From the NCBI GenBank assembly GCA_013348725.1, contig CP054689.1, positions 1,538,501-1,602,500 on the forward strand: DNA of 64,000 nt. The letters run 5' to 3'. Shown piece after piece: positions 1-7,831 of this stretch. Source of the stretch: Ectothiorhodospiraceae bacterium 2226. GTDB taxonomy: Bacteria > Pseudomonadota > Gammaproteobacteria > GCA-013348725. The notes under the pieces were generated by a model. The model did not search any database, was not told the origin of the DNA, and saw nothing but the letters and a program-made list of their open reading frames with translations. Within the stretch, counting starts at the first letter, position 1, and each line of letters begins with the position of its first letter. Both the position numbers and the translations under genes were made by a program.

Positions 1-479
1 GCCACTTCCACCCGCAGGCGCACGCGCGCGGGCCCTTCGGCCTCGCTTTCGAAATAGTGCGCATGGCGCACGCGGTAGACGAGTTCGCGGCGGTCGCCGT
101 CGAAATACCACAGGCCGCCGTCCACCGCCGCGGGATCGGCGTCGTGCAGCGTGCCCAAGTGGCGCCGCGGCGGCGCGCCCGGCTCGGCGGGCCCCAGCAA
201 GGGGTGGCGCGGCCCGGTCTGCATGAGTTGCATCGGGTCGGAGCCGGCCAAGGCCGGGATGCGCGCGATGTCGCCCTGGGCATGGGCGACCAGGGCCTCG
301 ACCAACAGCGCGGTGCGCAGATTGTTGATGGTGACCTGCAGGGCGACCTCCTCGGCCTGGGCACCCAGGGCATCTAGGCGCTGGTGGCCGCCGTACACCA
401 ACGCCCCGAACACCATCGCCACCAGGGCGAGTTCCAGGCGGGTGAGTTGGCGCCGGGCGAGGTCGGTGAGCAGAGGCAT
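1..479 (-). CDS. mshF: MshF-like MSHA biogenesis protein (partial, C-terminus outside window)
   Basis: The reading frame opens with an ATG 7 bp after the mshG stop and runs off the window edge, so only about 159 residues are visible. The N-terminus has a short basic segment and then one hydrophobic stretch (about residues 16-27, LALVAMVFGALVYG), followed by a soluble part beginning with a heptad-like helix; this is the layout of a bitopic inner-membrane pilus assembly protein. MSHA loci of Vibrio have the order mshE-mshG-mshF, and the position here matches. The name rests mostly on that order; the sequence family itself is weakly conserved. A generic type II secretion or type IV pilus accessory protein is the alternative. 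Confidence 0.6.
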   Translation of the reverse strand, partial: MPLLTDLARRQLTRLELALVAMVFGALVYGGHQRLDALGAQAEEVALQVTINNLRTALLVEALVAHAQGDIARIPALAGSDPMQLMQTGPRHPLLGPAEPGAPPRRHLGTLHDADPAAVDGGLWYFDGDRRELVYRVRHAHYFESEAEGPARVRLRVEV

Positions 480-486
480 GCGGTGC

Positions 487-1713
487 CTAGCGCCGGACCG
501 CGGTGGCCATGTCCCACATGGGCATGAACACGCCGAGCGCGAGGATCAGCACCAGCGCGCCGACGGCGAGCAGCAGCACCGGCTCGATGTTGGCGGCGAG
601 GCTCTTGAGGTCGTAGTCGACCTCGCGCTCGTAGGCGGCGCCGACCTCGTCCATCATCTCGTCCACGGCGCCGGTCTCCTCGCCCACCGCGATCATCTGC
701 AGCACCAGGGGGGTGAACATGGCGGTCGCGGTGGCGGTGCGCGACAGGCTCTCGCCGCGCTCGATGCCGTTGCGCATCTGCAGGATGCGCTCCTCGACGA
801 AGGCGTTGTCGACCGCGCGCGCCACCACGGTGAGGCCCTGGATCAGCGGCACGCCCGAGCGCTGCGTCATGGCGAAGGTGCGCGCGAAGCGCGCCAGCGT
901 GGCGCGCAGGATGATGGGGCCGATGAGTGGCAGGCGCAGCTTGAGGCGGTCCCAGCGGTAGCGCCCGGCCTCGGTGCGCACGTACTGACGCACGGCGAGG
1001 TAGCCCGCTACGCCCGCGGCGATGAGGTACGGCCAGGCGACGACGAAGAAGTTGGAGGTGGCGAGCAGCGCGCGGGTGGCCAGCGGCAGATCGGTGCCGC
1101 CGCGCTCGAAGATACCGGCGAAGGCGGGGATCACCAGCACGTTGATGACCCCGATGGCGACCGCCAGCGCGATCAGCACGATGGTCGGATAGCGCAGCGC
1201 CGACTTGATGCGCTCGCGCGTGTCCTTCTCCTGCTCGAGGTAGCGGGCGATCTGCGCAAAGGCGTCGTCCAGGCGCCCGCTCTGCTCGCCCACGCGCACC
1301 AGGCTGACGTACAGCGGGGTGAAGATCGCTTCGTGGCGCGCGAGCGCCACGGCGAGTTCGCGGCCGGCCTCCAGGTCGTCGAGCACCTGCTGCAGCGCGC
1401 GCGCGAGCACGGCGTTGCGGCTCGACTCGATGAGCCCGCGCAGCGCGCGCGTGAGCGGCACGCCGGCGCGGGTGAGGGTGTGCAGTTGGCGGCTGAGCAG
1501 GATCAGCTCGCCCAGGTCGGGCGGCTGTTCCTGCAGGCGGCGGTTGAGGGCGGCGAACACGTTGCGGTCGTCGCCGTGTGCCTCGCGGATATCGATCGGG
1601 GTGATGCTGCTGTTCATCAGCAGGTCGGCCACCGCATCGGCCGACGCGGCCTCCATGCGCCCTTCGATGGCCGCGCCGCGCAGGTCGCGCCCCTTGTAGC
1701 GGAACTGCGGCAT
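487..1713 (-). CDS. mshG: MSHA/type II secretion inner-membrane platform protein (GspF family)
   Basis: This 408-residue protein is a GspF/PilC-type platform protein, which sits in the inner membrane and couples the assembly ATPase to pilin polymerisation. It has the usual short N-terminal segment (MPQFRYKGRDLRG) and two repeats of the T2SSF domain, each ending in hydrophobic helices (about residues 170-200, 220-240 and 375-400). Glu-rich QSGRLDDAF and ETGAVDEMM motifs mark the two repeats. The ATG shares one base with the mshE stop, so the two are translationally coupled. Membership of an MSHA rather than a general secretion locus is inferred from the MshEN domain of the neighbouring ATPase. 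Confidence 0.88.
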   Translation of the reverse strand: MPQFRYKGRDLRGAAIEGRMEAASADAVADLLMNSSITPIDIREAHGDDRNVFAALNRRLQEQPPDLGELILLSRQLHTLTRAGVPLTRALRGLIESSRNAVLARALQQVLDDLEAGRELAVALARHEAIFTPLYVSLVRVGEQSGRLDDAFAQIARYLEQEKDTRERIKSALRYPTIVLIALAVAIGVINVLVIPAFAGIFERGGTDLPLATRALLATSNFFVVAWPYLIAAGVAGYLAVRQYVRTEAGRYRWDRLKLRLPLIGPIILRATLARFARTFAMTQRSGVPLIQGLTVVARAVDNAFVEERILQMRNGIERGESLSRTATATAMFTPLVLQMIAVGEETGAVDEMMDEVGAAYEREVDYDLKSLAANIEPVLLLAVGALVLILALGVFMPMWDMATAVRR

Positions 1714-3482
1714 CAGGCGCCGGCCTCGCCGGCCGCGCGGCCCTGCGGCGGCGCCTCGGCCGGCGCGCCGTCCGTCACCTCGAGATCGATCTCACCGGCG
1801 ATGCGCAGTACCTCATCCAGACTGGTGACGCCGTTCAACGCCAGCTCCAGCGCGGTATCGGCCAGGGTCTGGAAGCCCTCCTGCGCGTGCGCCGCAGCGC
1901 CGAAGGCGACCGTGTCGCCGGTGCGCAGCGCATCGGCCAGGGCACGGTCGATCTCCAGCAGTTCGAACACGCCGACGCGGCCGCGGTAGCCGGTGTTGTT
2001 GCAGTGCGCGCAGCCTTGTCCGCGCAGGAAGCGCGGTCCCTCGTCGCGCTCGCCGAGGCGGCTGCGCAGCCACGCGAGCTGATTGGCGCTCGGCTCGTGC
2101 GGGCGTGCGCAGCTCTCGCACACCCGTCGCACCAGGCGCTGCGCGACCACGGCGGTAAGCGCGCTCGCCACCAGGTAGCCGGGCGCGCCCATGTCCAGCA
2201 AGCGGTGCGTGGTGCTGATGGCGTCGTTGGTGTGCAGGGTGGAGAGCACGAGGTGGCCGGTCATGGCGGCGCGCAGGGCGATCTCGGCGGTTTCGTGGTC
2301 GCGCATCTCGCCCACCAGCACGATGTCGGGGTCCTGACGCAGCGCGGCGCGCAACACGGTGGCGAAGGTGAGGCCGATGCGCGGATGCACCTGAATCTGG
2401 TTGACGCGCGGCAGCCGGTACTCGACCGGGTCCTCGACCGTGATGAGCTTCTGCGCGGGGGTGTTGAGTTCGGTCAGCGCGCCGTACAGCGTGGTGGTCT
2501 TGCCGCTGCCGGTCGGACCGGTGACCAGCACCAGCCCGTGAGGCTTGCGGATGATGCGCCGGAAGCGGGCCAGCAGCGCGGGCGGCATGCCGACGTACTC
2601 GAGGTCGAGCGCGCCGTGGCTCTGGTCAAGCAGCCGCATGACCACCGACTCGCCCCACTGGATCGGCATGGTGGACAGGCGCACGTCGATGCTGCGGCCC
2701 TTCACCCGGATGTTGAACCGTCCGTCCTGCGGCAGACGCTTCTCGGAGATGTTCAGCCCCCCCATCAACTTGAGGCGCGAGACCACGGCCAGTGAGATGT
2801 GCCGCTCCTGCACCACGTGCTCGTGCAGCAGCCCGTCGATGCGCTGGCGCACGCGCAGTACCTTCTCGTCGGGCTCGATGTGGATGTCCGAGGCGCCCAC
2901 CTGCACCGCGTCCTCGAACAGCGTCTGCAGCAGTTTGACCACCGGGGCGTCGGTGTCGCTGACGTTGTCGGCCAAGTGCGCGAGGTCGAAGTCGCCCTGA
3001 GAGATCTCTTCGCCGAGTTCTTCGGCGAGGTGACTGATCTCGTCGGTGCGCCGGTAGACGAGGTCCAGGGTACGCAGCAGGTCTGCCTCGCGCACCACCG
3101 CTTGCAGCACGGGGCGGCGCAGGAGGCGCGAGAGCTCATCGAAGGCGAAGATGTCGGTGGGGTCGGCCATGCCCACCAGCACGCCGTCGGCGCCGTCCTT
3201 CAGTGCCAGCACGCGGTAGCGGCGCGCCACGGTCTCGGGCAGCAGGCGCACGGTGGCGGGATTGAACTGGTAGTGCTTGAGGTCCACCAGCGGCAGGCGC
3301 AGCTGGCGTGAGAGGAAATCGAGCAGCTGGTCTTCGGTGATGTAGCCGTGCTCGATCAGCACCCGCCCGAGCTTGCGGCCGCTTTTCGTCTGATCGGCGA
3401 GCGCGGTCTGCAGCTGCGTCTCGGAGATAACCTTGTGCTCGACCAGCAGATCGCCGATGCGCAGCTTCTTTTGTTGTGACAC
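1713..3482 (-). CDS. mshE: MSHA pilus extension ATPase with N-terminal MshEN c-di-GMP-binding domain
   Basis: The 589-residue product is a GspE/PilB-family ATPase that powers pilin assembly. Residues about 5-55 carry two copies of the MshEN motif (RIGDLLVEHKVI and KLGRVLIEHGYI, each followed by a helix ending in Q), the known c-di-GMP-binding site of Vibrio MshE. A Walker A GPTGSGKTT, a Walker B/Asp box (DPDIVLVGEMRD), the LSTLHTND motif and a tetracysteine zinc site (CESC and CAHC) follow. I chose the GTG at 3482 because a GGGGGGA ribosome-binding site lies about 9 bp upstream and MshEN begins there; an in-frame upstream ATG at 3563 would add 27 atypical residues. No mshN or other MSHA gene precedes it. 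Confidence 0.9.
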   Translation of the reverse strand: MSQQKKLRIGDLLVEHKVISETQLQTALADQTKSGRKLGRVLIEHGYITEDQLLDFLSRQLRLPLVDLKHYQFNPATVRLLPETVARRYRVLALKDGADGVLVGMADPTDIFAFDELSRLLRRPVLQAVVREADLLRTLDLVYRRTDEISHLAEELGEEISQGDFDLAHLADNVSDTDAPVVKLLQTLFEDAVQVGASDIHIEPDEKVLRVRQRIDGLLHEHVVQERHISLAVVSRLKLMGGLNISEKRLPQDGRFNIRVKGRSIDVRLSTMPIQWGESVVMRLLDQSHGALDLEYVGMPPALLARFRRIIRKPHGLVLVTGPTGSGKTTTLYGALTELNTPAQKLITVEDPVEYRLPRVNQIQVHPRIGLTFATVLRAALRQDPDIVLVGEMRDHETAEIALRAAMTGHLVLSTLHTNDAISTTHRLLDMGAPGYLVASALTAVVAQRLVRRVCESCARPHEPSANQLAWLRSRLGERDEGPRFLRGQGCAHCNNTGYRGRVGVFELLEIDRALADALRTGDTVAFGAAAHAQEGFQTLADTALELALNGVTSLDEVLRIAGEIDLEVTDGAPAEAPPQGRAAGEAGA

Positions 3483-3633
3483 GCCCTGTTCCCCCCGGCT
3501 TCGGGGGTCAAGGATTACAGAAAGCCCTGGTGGCGCGCAATAACGGCGCACGGGGCGCGGCATCTTCCTTGCCGCCGCCCGGCGATTCTATGCGCGTCGC
3601 CGTCAGTGCACGAAGGCGCGGGTCGGGCCCGCG

Positions 3634-4602
3634 CTAGACCCCGCAGCCGGTCCCCGGGGCCTCTTCGCGCAGCAGGCTGCCGGTGAGCTGGGCGACCTCG
3701 GCGAGCTCGTGGCGCTTGAGGTAGTCGACGATGCCGGCGTTGATCTTCGGACACACCAGCGGGTCGTAGAACAGCGCGGTGCCGACGCCCACCGCGCTCG
3801 CGCCGGCGATGAGGAACTCCAGCGCGTCCTCGGCGGTCAACACGCCGCCCTGGCCGATGATGGGGATGCCGTGCGGGCGGCACACCTGATACACCTGGTG
3901 CACCTTCAAGAGCGCGATGGGCTTGATCGCCGGCCCCGACAGCCCGCCCTGGCCGTTGCCGAGGATGGGGGTACGGCTCTCGATGTCGATCGCCATGCCC
4001 ATCAGGGTGTTGATCACCGCAAAGCCGTCGGTCCCCGCCTCGATGCAGCGCCGGGCGTTCTCCTGGATGTCGGTCTGGTTGGGCGAGAGCTTGGTGATCA
4101 GCGGCTTGTCGGTCTGGGCGCGGCAGGCCTCGACCACGCGCGCGGACATGTCCGGGTCGTTGCCGAACGCCACGCCGCCTTCCTTCACGTTCGGGCAGGA
4201 GATGTTGATCTCCATGGCGTCGATCGGCGAGTCGTCGAAGATGCGCGTGATCTCGGCGTACTCCTCTACCGTGGAGCCGGAGAGGTTGGCGATGAAGCGC
4301 GTCTCGCCGAAGTCGAGCGTGGGCAGGATGCTGTCGACCACGTGGCGCGTGCCCGGGTTCTGCAGGCCGATCGCGTTCAGCATGCCGGCGGGCGTCTCGA
4401 ACACGCGGTGCGGCTTGTTACCCAGGCGCGGTGCGAGGGTGGTGCCCTTCAGGCAGACGGCGCCCACGTCGCGATTGGAGAAGCCCTCGACGCGGGTATA
4501 CTCCTCGCCGAAGCCCACGCAGCCCGACAGCAGCACCAGGGGCGTGTCGAAGCGCATGCCGCAGAAGTCGACGGCCAGCATTGCTTTGTCCTGCGGATCC
4601 AT
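3634..4602 (-). CDS. pyrD: Dihydroorotate dehydrogenase, class 1B-like catalytic subunit
   Basis: The enzyme oxidises dihydroorotate to orotate in pyrimidine synthesis. The 322-residue TIM barrel carries the active-site Cys in NISCPNVKEGG, which is diagnostic of class 1 (class 2 has Ser), and the GGLSGPAIKPIAL and PIIGQGGV phosphate/FMN motifs. Class 1B enzymes are soluble and normally work with PyrK, an FAD/[2Fe-2S] electron-transfer subunit; no pyrK lies next to it. Most gammaproteobacteria instead use the membrane-bound class 2 enzyme, so this type is notable. The ATG is preceded by a GGGGG ribosome-binding site about 6 bp away. The C-terminus contains GTGCGV. Confidence 0.87.
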   Translation of the reverse strand: MDPQDKAMLAVDFCGMRFDTPLVLLSGCVGFGEEYTRVEGFSNRDVGAVCLKGTTLAPRLGNKPHRVFETPAGMLNAIGLQNPGTRHVVDSILPTLDFGETRFIANLSGSTVEEYAEITRIFDDSPIDAMEINISCPNVKEGGVAFGNDPDMSARVVEACRAQTDKPLITKLSPNQTDIQENARRCIEAGTDGFAVINTLMGMAIDIESRTPILGNGQGGLSGPAIKPIALLKVHQVYQVCRPHGIPIIGQGGVLTAEDALEFLIAGASAVGVGTALFYDPLVCPKINAGIVDYLKRHELAEVAQLTGSLLREEAPGTGCGV

Positions 4603-4627
4603 AGGCCCCCAAAAGGCTTGAGCGTAC

Positions 4628-4665
4628 GCGTGGTCTGAGAAGTCCAGGATGGTCTGATTCAGACC
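4628..4665 (-). repeat. 5'-end fragment of the dispersed hairpin repeat (copy A)
   Basis: Read on the minus strand this 38 bp stretch starts GGTCTGAATCAGACC, continues with CATCCTGGACTTCTCAGACC and ends with CACGC. It matches the first hairpin of the full-length copies at 27543 and 43672. It lies between the divergent pyrD and trmL genes and may overlap their promoters. Only the first third of the element is present. GGTCTGA-T-TCAGACC is itself a perfect short inverted repeat. Confidence 0.65.
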
Positions 4666-4715
4666 ATTCCTAACAGACGAATCGCCCGATTATACCAGCG
4701 GAGTGTCCGCCGCCC

Positions 4716-5183
4716 ATGCTGCACGTCGTGCTCTACCAGCCCGAGATCCCGCCCAACACCGGCAACGTGATCCGCCTGTGTGCCAATACCGGCGCGCGCC
4801 TGCACCTGATTCACCCGCTGGGGTTTCGGCTCGAGGACGCGCGCCTGCGCCGCGCGGGTCTGGACTACCACGAATACGCGCGCGTGGAGGAACACGCCGA
4901 TCTGGAGGCGTTTCGCGCCGCGGTCGCGCCGCCGCGCCTGTTTGCGTTTTCCACGCGCGGCACCCGCTTTCATCACGAGGTGAGCTACCAGGCGGGGGAC
5001 GCCTTGTTGTTCGGTCCCGAGACCCGCGGCCTGCCCGCCGCGTTGCTCGCCGGCTTGCCCGCCGGGCAGGTGCTGCGCCTGCCCATGGTGCCCGGCAGCC
5101 GCAGCCTGAATCTGTCCAACGCGGTGGCGGTCGCGGTGTACGAGGCTTGGGGGCAGCTCGGCTTCGCGGGGCGCGCCGACTGA
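4716..5183 (+). CDS. trmL: tRNA (cytidine/uridine-34-2'-O)-methyltransferase
   Basis: This 155-residue protein is a small SPOUT methyltransferase that 2'-O-methylates the wobble base of leucine tRNAs using S-adenosylmethionine. The knot motifs are evident: an N-terminal YQPEIPPNTGNVIRLCANTG, the central LLFGPETRGLP and the C-terminal LPMVPGSRSLNLSNAVAVA. The length equals that of E. coli TrmL (about 157). It stands alone on the plus strand, divergent from pyrD and convergent with gpsA. Confidence 0.93.
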   Translation: MLHVVLYQPEIPPNTGNVIRLCANTGARLHLIHPLGFRLEDARLRRAGLDYHEYARVEEHADLEAFRAAVAPPRLFAFSTRGTRFHHEVSYQAGDALLFGPETRGLPAALLAGLPAGQVLRLPMVPGSRSLNLSNAVAVAVYEAWGQLGFAGRAD

Positions 5184-5219
5184 GGCCCCCCCGGGCACCC
5201 TTGGCGGCGGTAGGGTGTC

Positions 5220-5308
5220 GTAGGGCGCATTAAGCGCAGCGCAATGCGCCGGCCGCGTCTCCGGCTGGTACGCCCCTGGCGCAATGCGCTGCGCTTATTG
5301 CGCCCTAC
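5220..5308. repeat. MITE-like palindromic repeat with 31 bp inverted arms
   Basis: A left arm starting GTAGGGCGCATTAAGCGCAG at 5220-5250 is mirrored by a right arm at 5278-5308 (ending CTTATTGCGCCCTAC). The arms differ at only two of 31 positions and flank a 27 bp GC-rich spacer. It fills the space between the convergent trmL and gpsA genes. From memory, very similar GTAGGGCGCAATAAGCG-type repeats occur in many sulfur and methane-oxidising gammaproteobacteria. There is no coding capacity. The structure could also act as a bidirectional transcription terminator, though no T-run is present. Confidence 0.8.
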
Positions 5309-5325
5309 ACTCGCTCAAGCGAAGG

Positions 5326-6357
5326 TCAGCCCTCGGCGAGCGGGTGCTCGTGGCGCGGGTCGCGCTCCAGCAGGGCCTGCACCGCCTCGCGGGGCGCGAC
5401 GCCCTCGTGCAGCACGCGGTAGACCTGCTCGGTGATCGGCATCTCCACGTGTTCGCGCTGCGCCACTTCCCACACCACGCGCGCGGTCTCGATGCCCTCG
5501 ACCACCTGCTTGATCTCCGCCACCGCCTCGGCCATCGAGCGGCCGCGCCCGAGCGCAAGGCCCAGGCGCCGGTTGCGGGATTGGTCGTCGGTGCAGGTCA
5601 GCACCAGGTCCCCCAGGCCGCCGAGGCCCATCAGGGTCTCGGTCTCGCCGCCGAGCTGCGCCGCGAGGCGGGTGGCCTCGGCCAAGCCCCGTGTGATCAG
5701 CGCGGCGCGGGCGTTGGCACCGTAGCCGAGGCCGTCCGAGATGCCGGTGGCGATGGCCAGCACGTTCTTGACCGCGCCGCCGACCTCCACCCCGACGATG
5801 TCGTGCGTGCGGTAGGCGCGAAAGTGATCGTCGTGAAAGCGCTCGACCATCTCGCTGCAGAACGCCTCGTCCGGCACCGCCAGCGTGACGGCCGTGGGGT
5901 AGCCGCGCGCGACCTCGGCGGCGAAGGTCGGTCCCGACACCACCCCGAGCGGCACCTGCCGACCGAGCACCTCCTCGGCGACTTGGTGAAGCAGCTTGCC
6001 GCTGCCGGCCTCCAAGCCCTTGGTGGCCCACAGCAGGCGCTGGTCCGGGGCGCAATGCGGCGCGATCGCCTCGAGCGTGCCGCGAAAGGCGCCGCTCGGT
6101 ACCGCCACCAGGACATCGCGCGAGCGGCGCACCGCCGCACCGAGGTCGTCTTCCAATACCAGGGTATCGGGCAGGGTGGTCTGCGGCAGGTAACGCGCAT
6201 TGACGCGCGTCTCACGCATCTGCGCAATCTGGGCGGGATCGCGGCCCCACAACACCGCGGGCCGGCCCCCGCGGGCGAGCAGCACCGCCAGCGCCGTGCC
6301 CCAGGAGCCGGCACCCAGGACGCTGACCGAGCCCGGTGTGTAGCCTTGCCCGGCCAT
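5326..6357 (-). CDS. gpsA: NAD(P)+-dependent glycerol-3-phosphate dehydrogenase
   Basis: The 343-residue enzyme reduces dihydroxyacetone phosphate to sn-glycerol-3-phosphate for phospholipid synthesis. The nucleotide-binding motif VLGAGSWGTALA is at about residues 14-25, and the substrate domain contains KGLEAGSGKLL, VSGPTFAAEVARG and the catalytic-Lys region GGAVKNVLAIATG. The ATG at 6357 sits 2 bp after the secB stop. The frame stays open further upstream, through secB in another frame, but that extension is not part of this protein. The pairing with secB is the conserved gammaproteobacterial order. Confidence 0.94.
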   Translation of the reverse strand: MAGQGYTPGSVSVLGAGSWGTALAVLLARGGRPAVLWGRDPAQIAQMRETRVNARYLPQTTLPDTLVLEDDLGAAVRRSRDVLVAVPSGAFRGTLEAIAPHCAPDQRLLWATKGLEAGSGKLLHQVAEEVLGRQVPLGVVSGPTFAAEVARGYPTAVTLAVPDEAFCSEMVERFHDDHFRAYRTHDIVGVEVGGAVKNVLAIATGISDGLGYGANARAALITRGLAEATRLAAQLGGETETLMGLGGLGDLVLTCTDDQSRNRRLGLALGRGRSMAEAVAEIKQVVEGIETARVVWEVAQREHVEMPITEQVYRVLHEGVAPREAVQALLERDPRHEHPLAEG

Positions 6358-6359
6358 AC

Positions 6360-6881
6360 TCAGCTCGCGCTGGCGCCCGACTCCGGGGCGTCCTGCTGCG
6401 CCGCCGCTTTCTGCTTCTCGCGATGCTGCGCATAGAGCTGGTCGAAGTTCACCGGCGCGAGCAGCAGCGGCGGAAACCCGCCCTTGGTGACCAGGTCGGC
6501 GATCACCTCGCGCGCGAAGGGGAACAGCACGTTGGGGCAATAGCTGCCGAGCATGGCGTTGCGCTCTTCCTCGGGGAAGTTCGCCACGTTGAACACGCCG
6601 CCCTGCTGCACCTCGACCAGGAAGGCGGTCTTGTCCTTGAGCTTGGTGGTGACCGTCACCGCCAGCACCACGTCGTAGACGCCGTCGCCGAGGGTCTCGC
6701 CGGTGGTGTTCAACTCCACGTTGACGCTCGGTTCCCACTGCTCGGTGTAGATGCGCGGGGCGTTCGGCGCCTCGAAGGAGACGTCCTTGACGTAGATCTT
6801 CTGGATGGAGAACTGGCGGCCGGTGGCGGCTTCGCCGGTGGCGGCGCCGTTGCCGCGTGCGTCGGTGTTCTCGGTGGCCAT
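6360..6881 (-). CDS. secB: Protein-export chaperone SecB
   Basis: This 173-residue cytosolic chaperone keeps preproteins unfolded and delivers them to SecA. Family hallmarks are FSIQKIYVKDVSFEAPNAP at about residues 23-41, the acidic SecA-contact strand YDVVLAVTVT and the conserved NFPEEERNAMLGSYCPNVLF and GGFPPLLLAPVNFDQLY segments. Both ends carry Ala-rich extensions common in high-GC genomes. It is followed by gpsA with 2 bp between them. The repeat element at 6951-7095 separates it from trxC upstream, so it may have its own promoter. Confidence 0.95.
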   Translation of the reverse strand: MATENTDARGNGAATGEAATGRQFSIQKIYVKDVSFEAPNAPRIYTEQWEPSVNVELNTTGETLGDGVYDVVLAVTVTTKLKDKTAFLVEVQQGGVFNVANFPEEERNAMLGSYCPNVLFPFAREVIADLVTKGGFPPLLLAPVNFDQLYAQHREKQKAAAQQDAPESGASAS

Positions 6882-6950
6882 GCGGTGTCTTCCTTAGTCG
6901 TTGCGAAGGTGCGGAGCGGGCGTCGGTGCGCCCGCGCGAGAATTAGGCTA

Positions 6951-7095
6951 GGTCTGAAAAAACTCCATCCCGGAGTTCTCAGACGACCCGAAGCGAAACG
7001 CGGTCTTCGCTTAGCTTCGTGCTTAACCGGCTTGCAGCCGTCGCTCACCGCGGCACAACCGTGTGCCGCGGGAAGCGCTGAATTACTCAGCGCCT
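6951..7095 (+). repeat. Full-length dispersed hairpin repeat (copy B)
   Basis: This roughly 145 bp element has the same modules, in the same order, as the copies at 27543-27687 and 43672-43816. It begins with a GGTCTGA hairpin closed by TCAGAC, has a middle section, then the arm pair CGCGGCACA / TGTGCCGCG at 7049-7070, and a terminal arm pair GCGCTGA / TCAGCGC at 7075-7093. It fills the whole space between the trxC stop at 7098 and the secB region. The sequence between the hairpins has diverged much more than the stems. Confidence 0.75.
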
Positions 7096-7097
7096 AT

Positions 7098-7520
7098 TTA
7101 GAGGTGCTGCCGGGTCCAGCCCACCAGTGCGGCGAGATCCAAGGCACCGGCGACGCGGGCGCGCTCCTGCCCGCCGCGAAACAGGATCAGCGTCGGGATG
7201 CTGCGGATCGCATAGCGGCTGGCCAAGGTCGGCTGCGCCTCCGTATCGACCTTGGCCAGCCGTACCGCGGGGGCGAGCTGTTGGGCGGCACGCTCGAAGT
7301 TCGGCGCCATCATCTTGCAGGGCCCGCACCACGGGGCCCAGAAGTCGACCAACACGGGAATGTCGTTGCGTTCGATGTGGCGCGCGAAGCGCTGCGCGTC
7401 CAGCGCCAGCGGCTTGCCGTCGAACAGCGCCTGGTGGCAGCGTCCGCAGCGCGCGGTCTGCGCGGGCTTGCCGGTGGCCACGCGGTTGATGCTGTCGCAG
7501 TGCGGGCAGACCAGATGCAT
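7098..7520 (-). CDS. trxC: Thioredoxin 2 with N-terminal zinc ribbon
   Basis: This 140-residue cytosolic disulfide reductase has an N-terminal zinc site (CPHC at residues 5-8 and CGRC about 17 residues later), followed by a thioredoxin fold with the WCGPC active site, the FRG turn and the cis-Pro segment SIPTL. The zinc site and the oxidative-stress role are features of the TrxC family. It lies 4 bp after grxC, inside what in E. coli is the uninterrupted yibN-grxC-secB-gpsA order, so trxC is an addition to that cluster. Co-expression with grxC is likely from the spacing. Confidence 0.93.
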   Translation of the reverse strand: MHLVCPHCDSINRVATGKPAQTARCGRCHQALFDGKPLALDAQRFARHIERNDIPVLVDFWAPWCGPCKMMAPNFERAAQQLAPAVRLAKVDTEAQPTLASRYAIRSIPTLILFRGGQERARVAGALDLAALVGWTRQHL

Positions 7521-7524
7521 GGCC

Positions 7525-7788
7525 TCAGCCGTCTCCGCTCAACAGGGTATCGAGGCGGCCGGCGCGCTCCAGAGCATAGAGCTCGTCGCAGCCGCCGATG
7601 TGCAGCGTGCCGATGAAGATCTGCGGCACGCTGGTGCGACCACCGCTGCGCTGGATCATCTCGCGGCGCATGGTCATGTCGCGGTCGACGCGGATCTCCT
7701 GCACCAAAACCCCTTTCTGCTGGAGCAGCATGCGCGCCCGTATGCAGTAGGGGCAGGCCGCCGTGGCGTAGACCGTGACCTCTTCCAT
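7525..7788 (-). CDS. grxC: Glutaredoxin 3
   Basis: This 87-residue glutaredoxin has the dithiol CPYC active site at residues 12-15, the TSVPQIFI cis-Pro motif and the HIGGCDEL glutathione-binding motif. It reduces protein and ribonucleotide-reductase disulfides with glutathione. The length is typical. It lies between the rhodanese gene and trxC on the same strand, the gammaproteobacterial grxC-secB neighbourhood. Confidence 0.95.
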   Translation of the reverse strand: MEEVTVYATAACPYCIRARMLLQQKGVLVQEIRVDRDMTMRREMIQRSGGRTSVPQIFIGTLHIGGCDELYALERAGRLDTLLSGDG

Positions 7789-7831
7789 GCGTGTTGCTAC
7801 CCTCGCGTCGGTCCTGGCGCGGGCATGCCGC

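Noticed and set aside
7049-7093. Rho-independent terminator of trxC
   Set aside because: The stems belong to the repeat element and no T-run follows on the minus strand.
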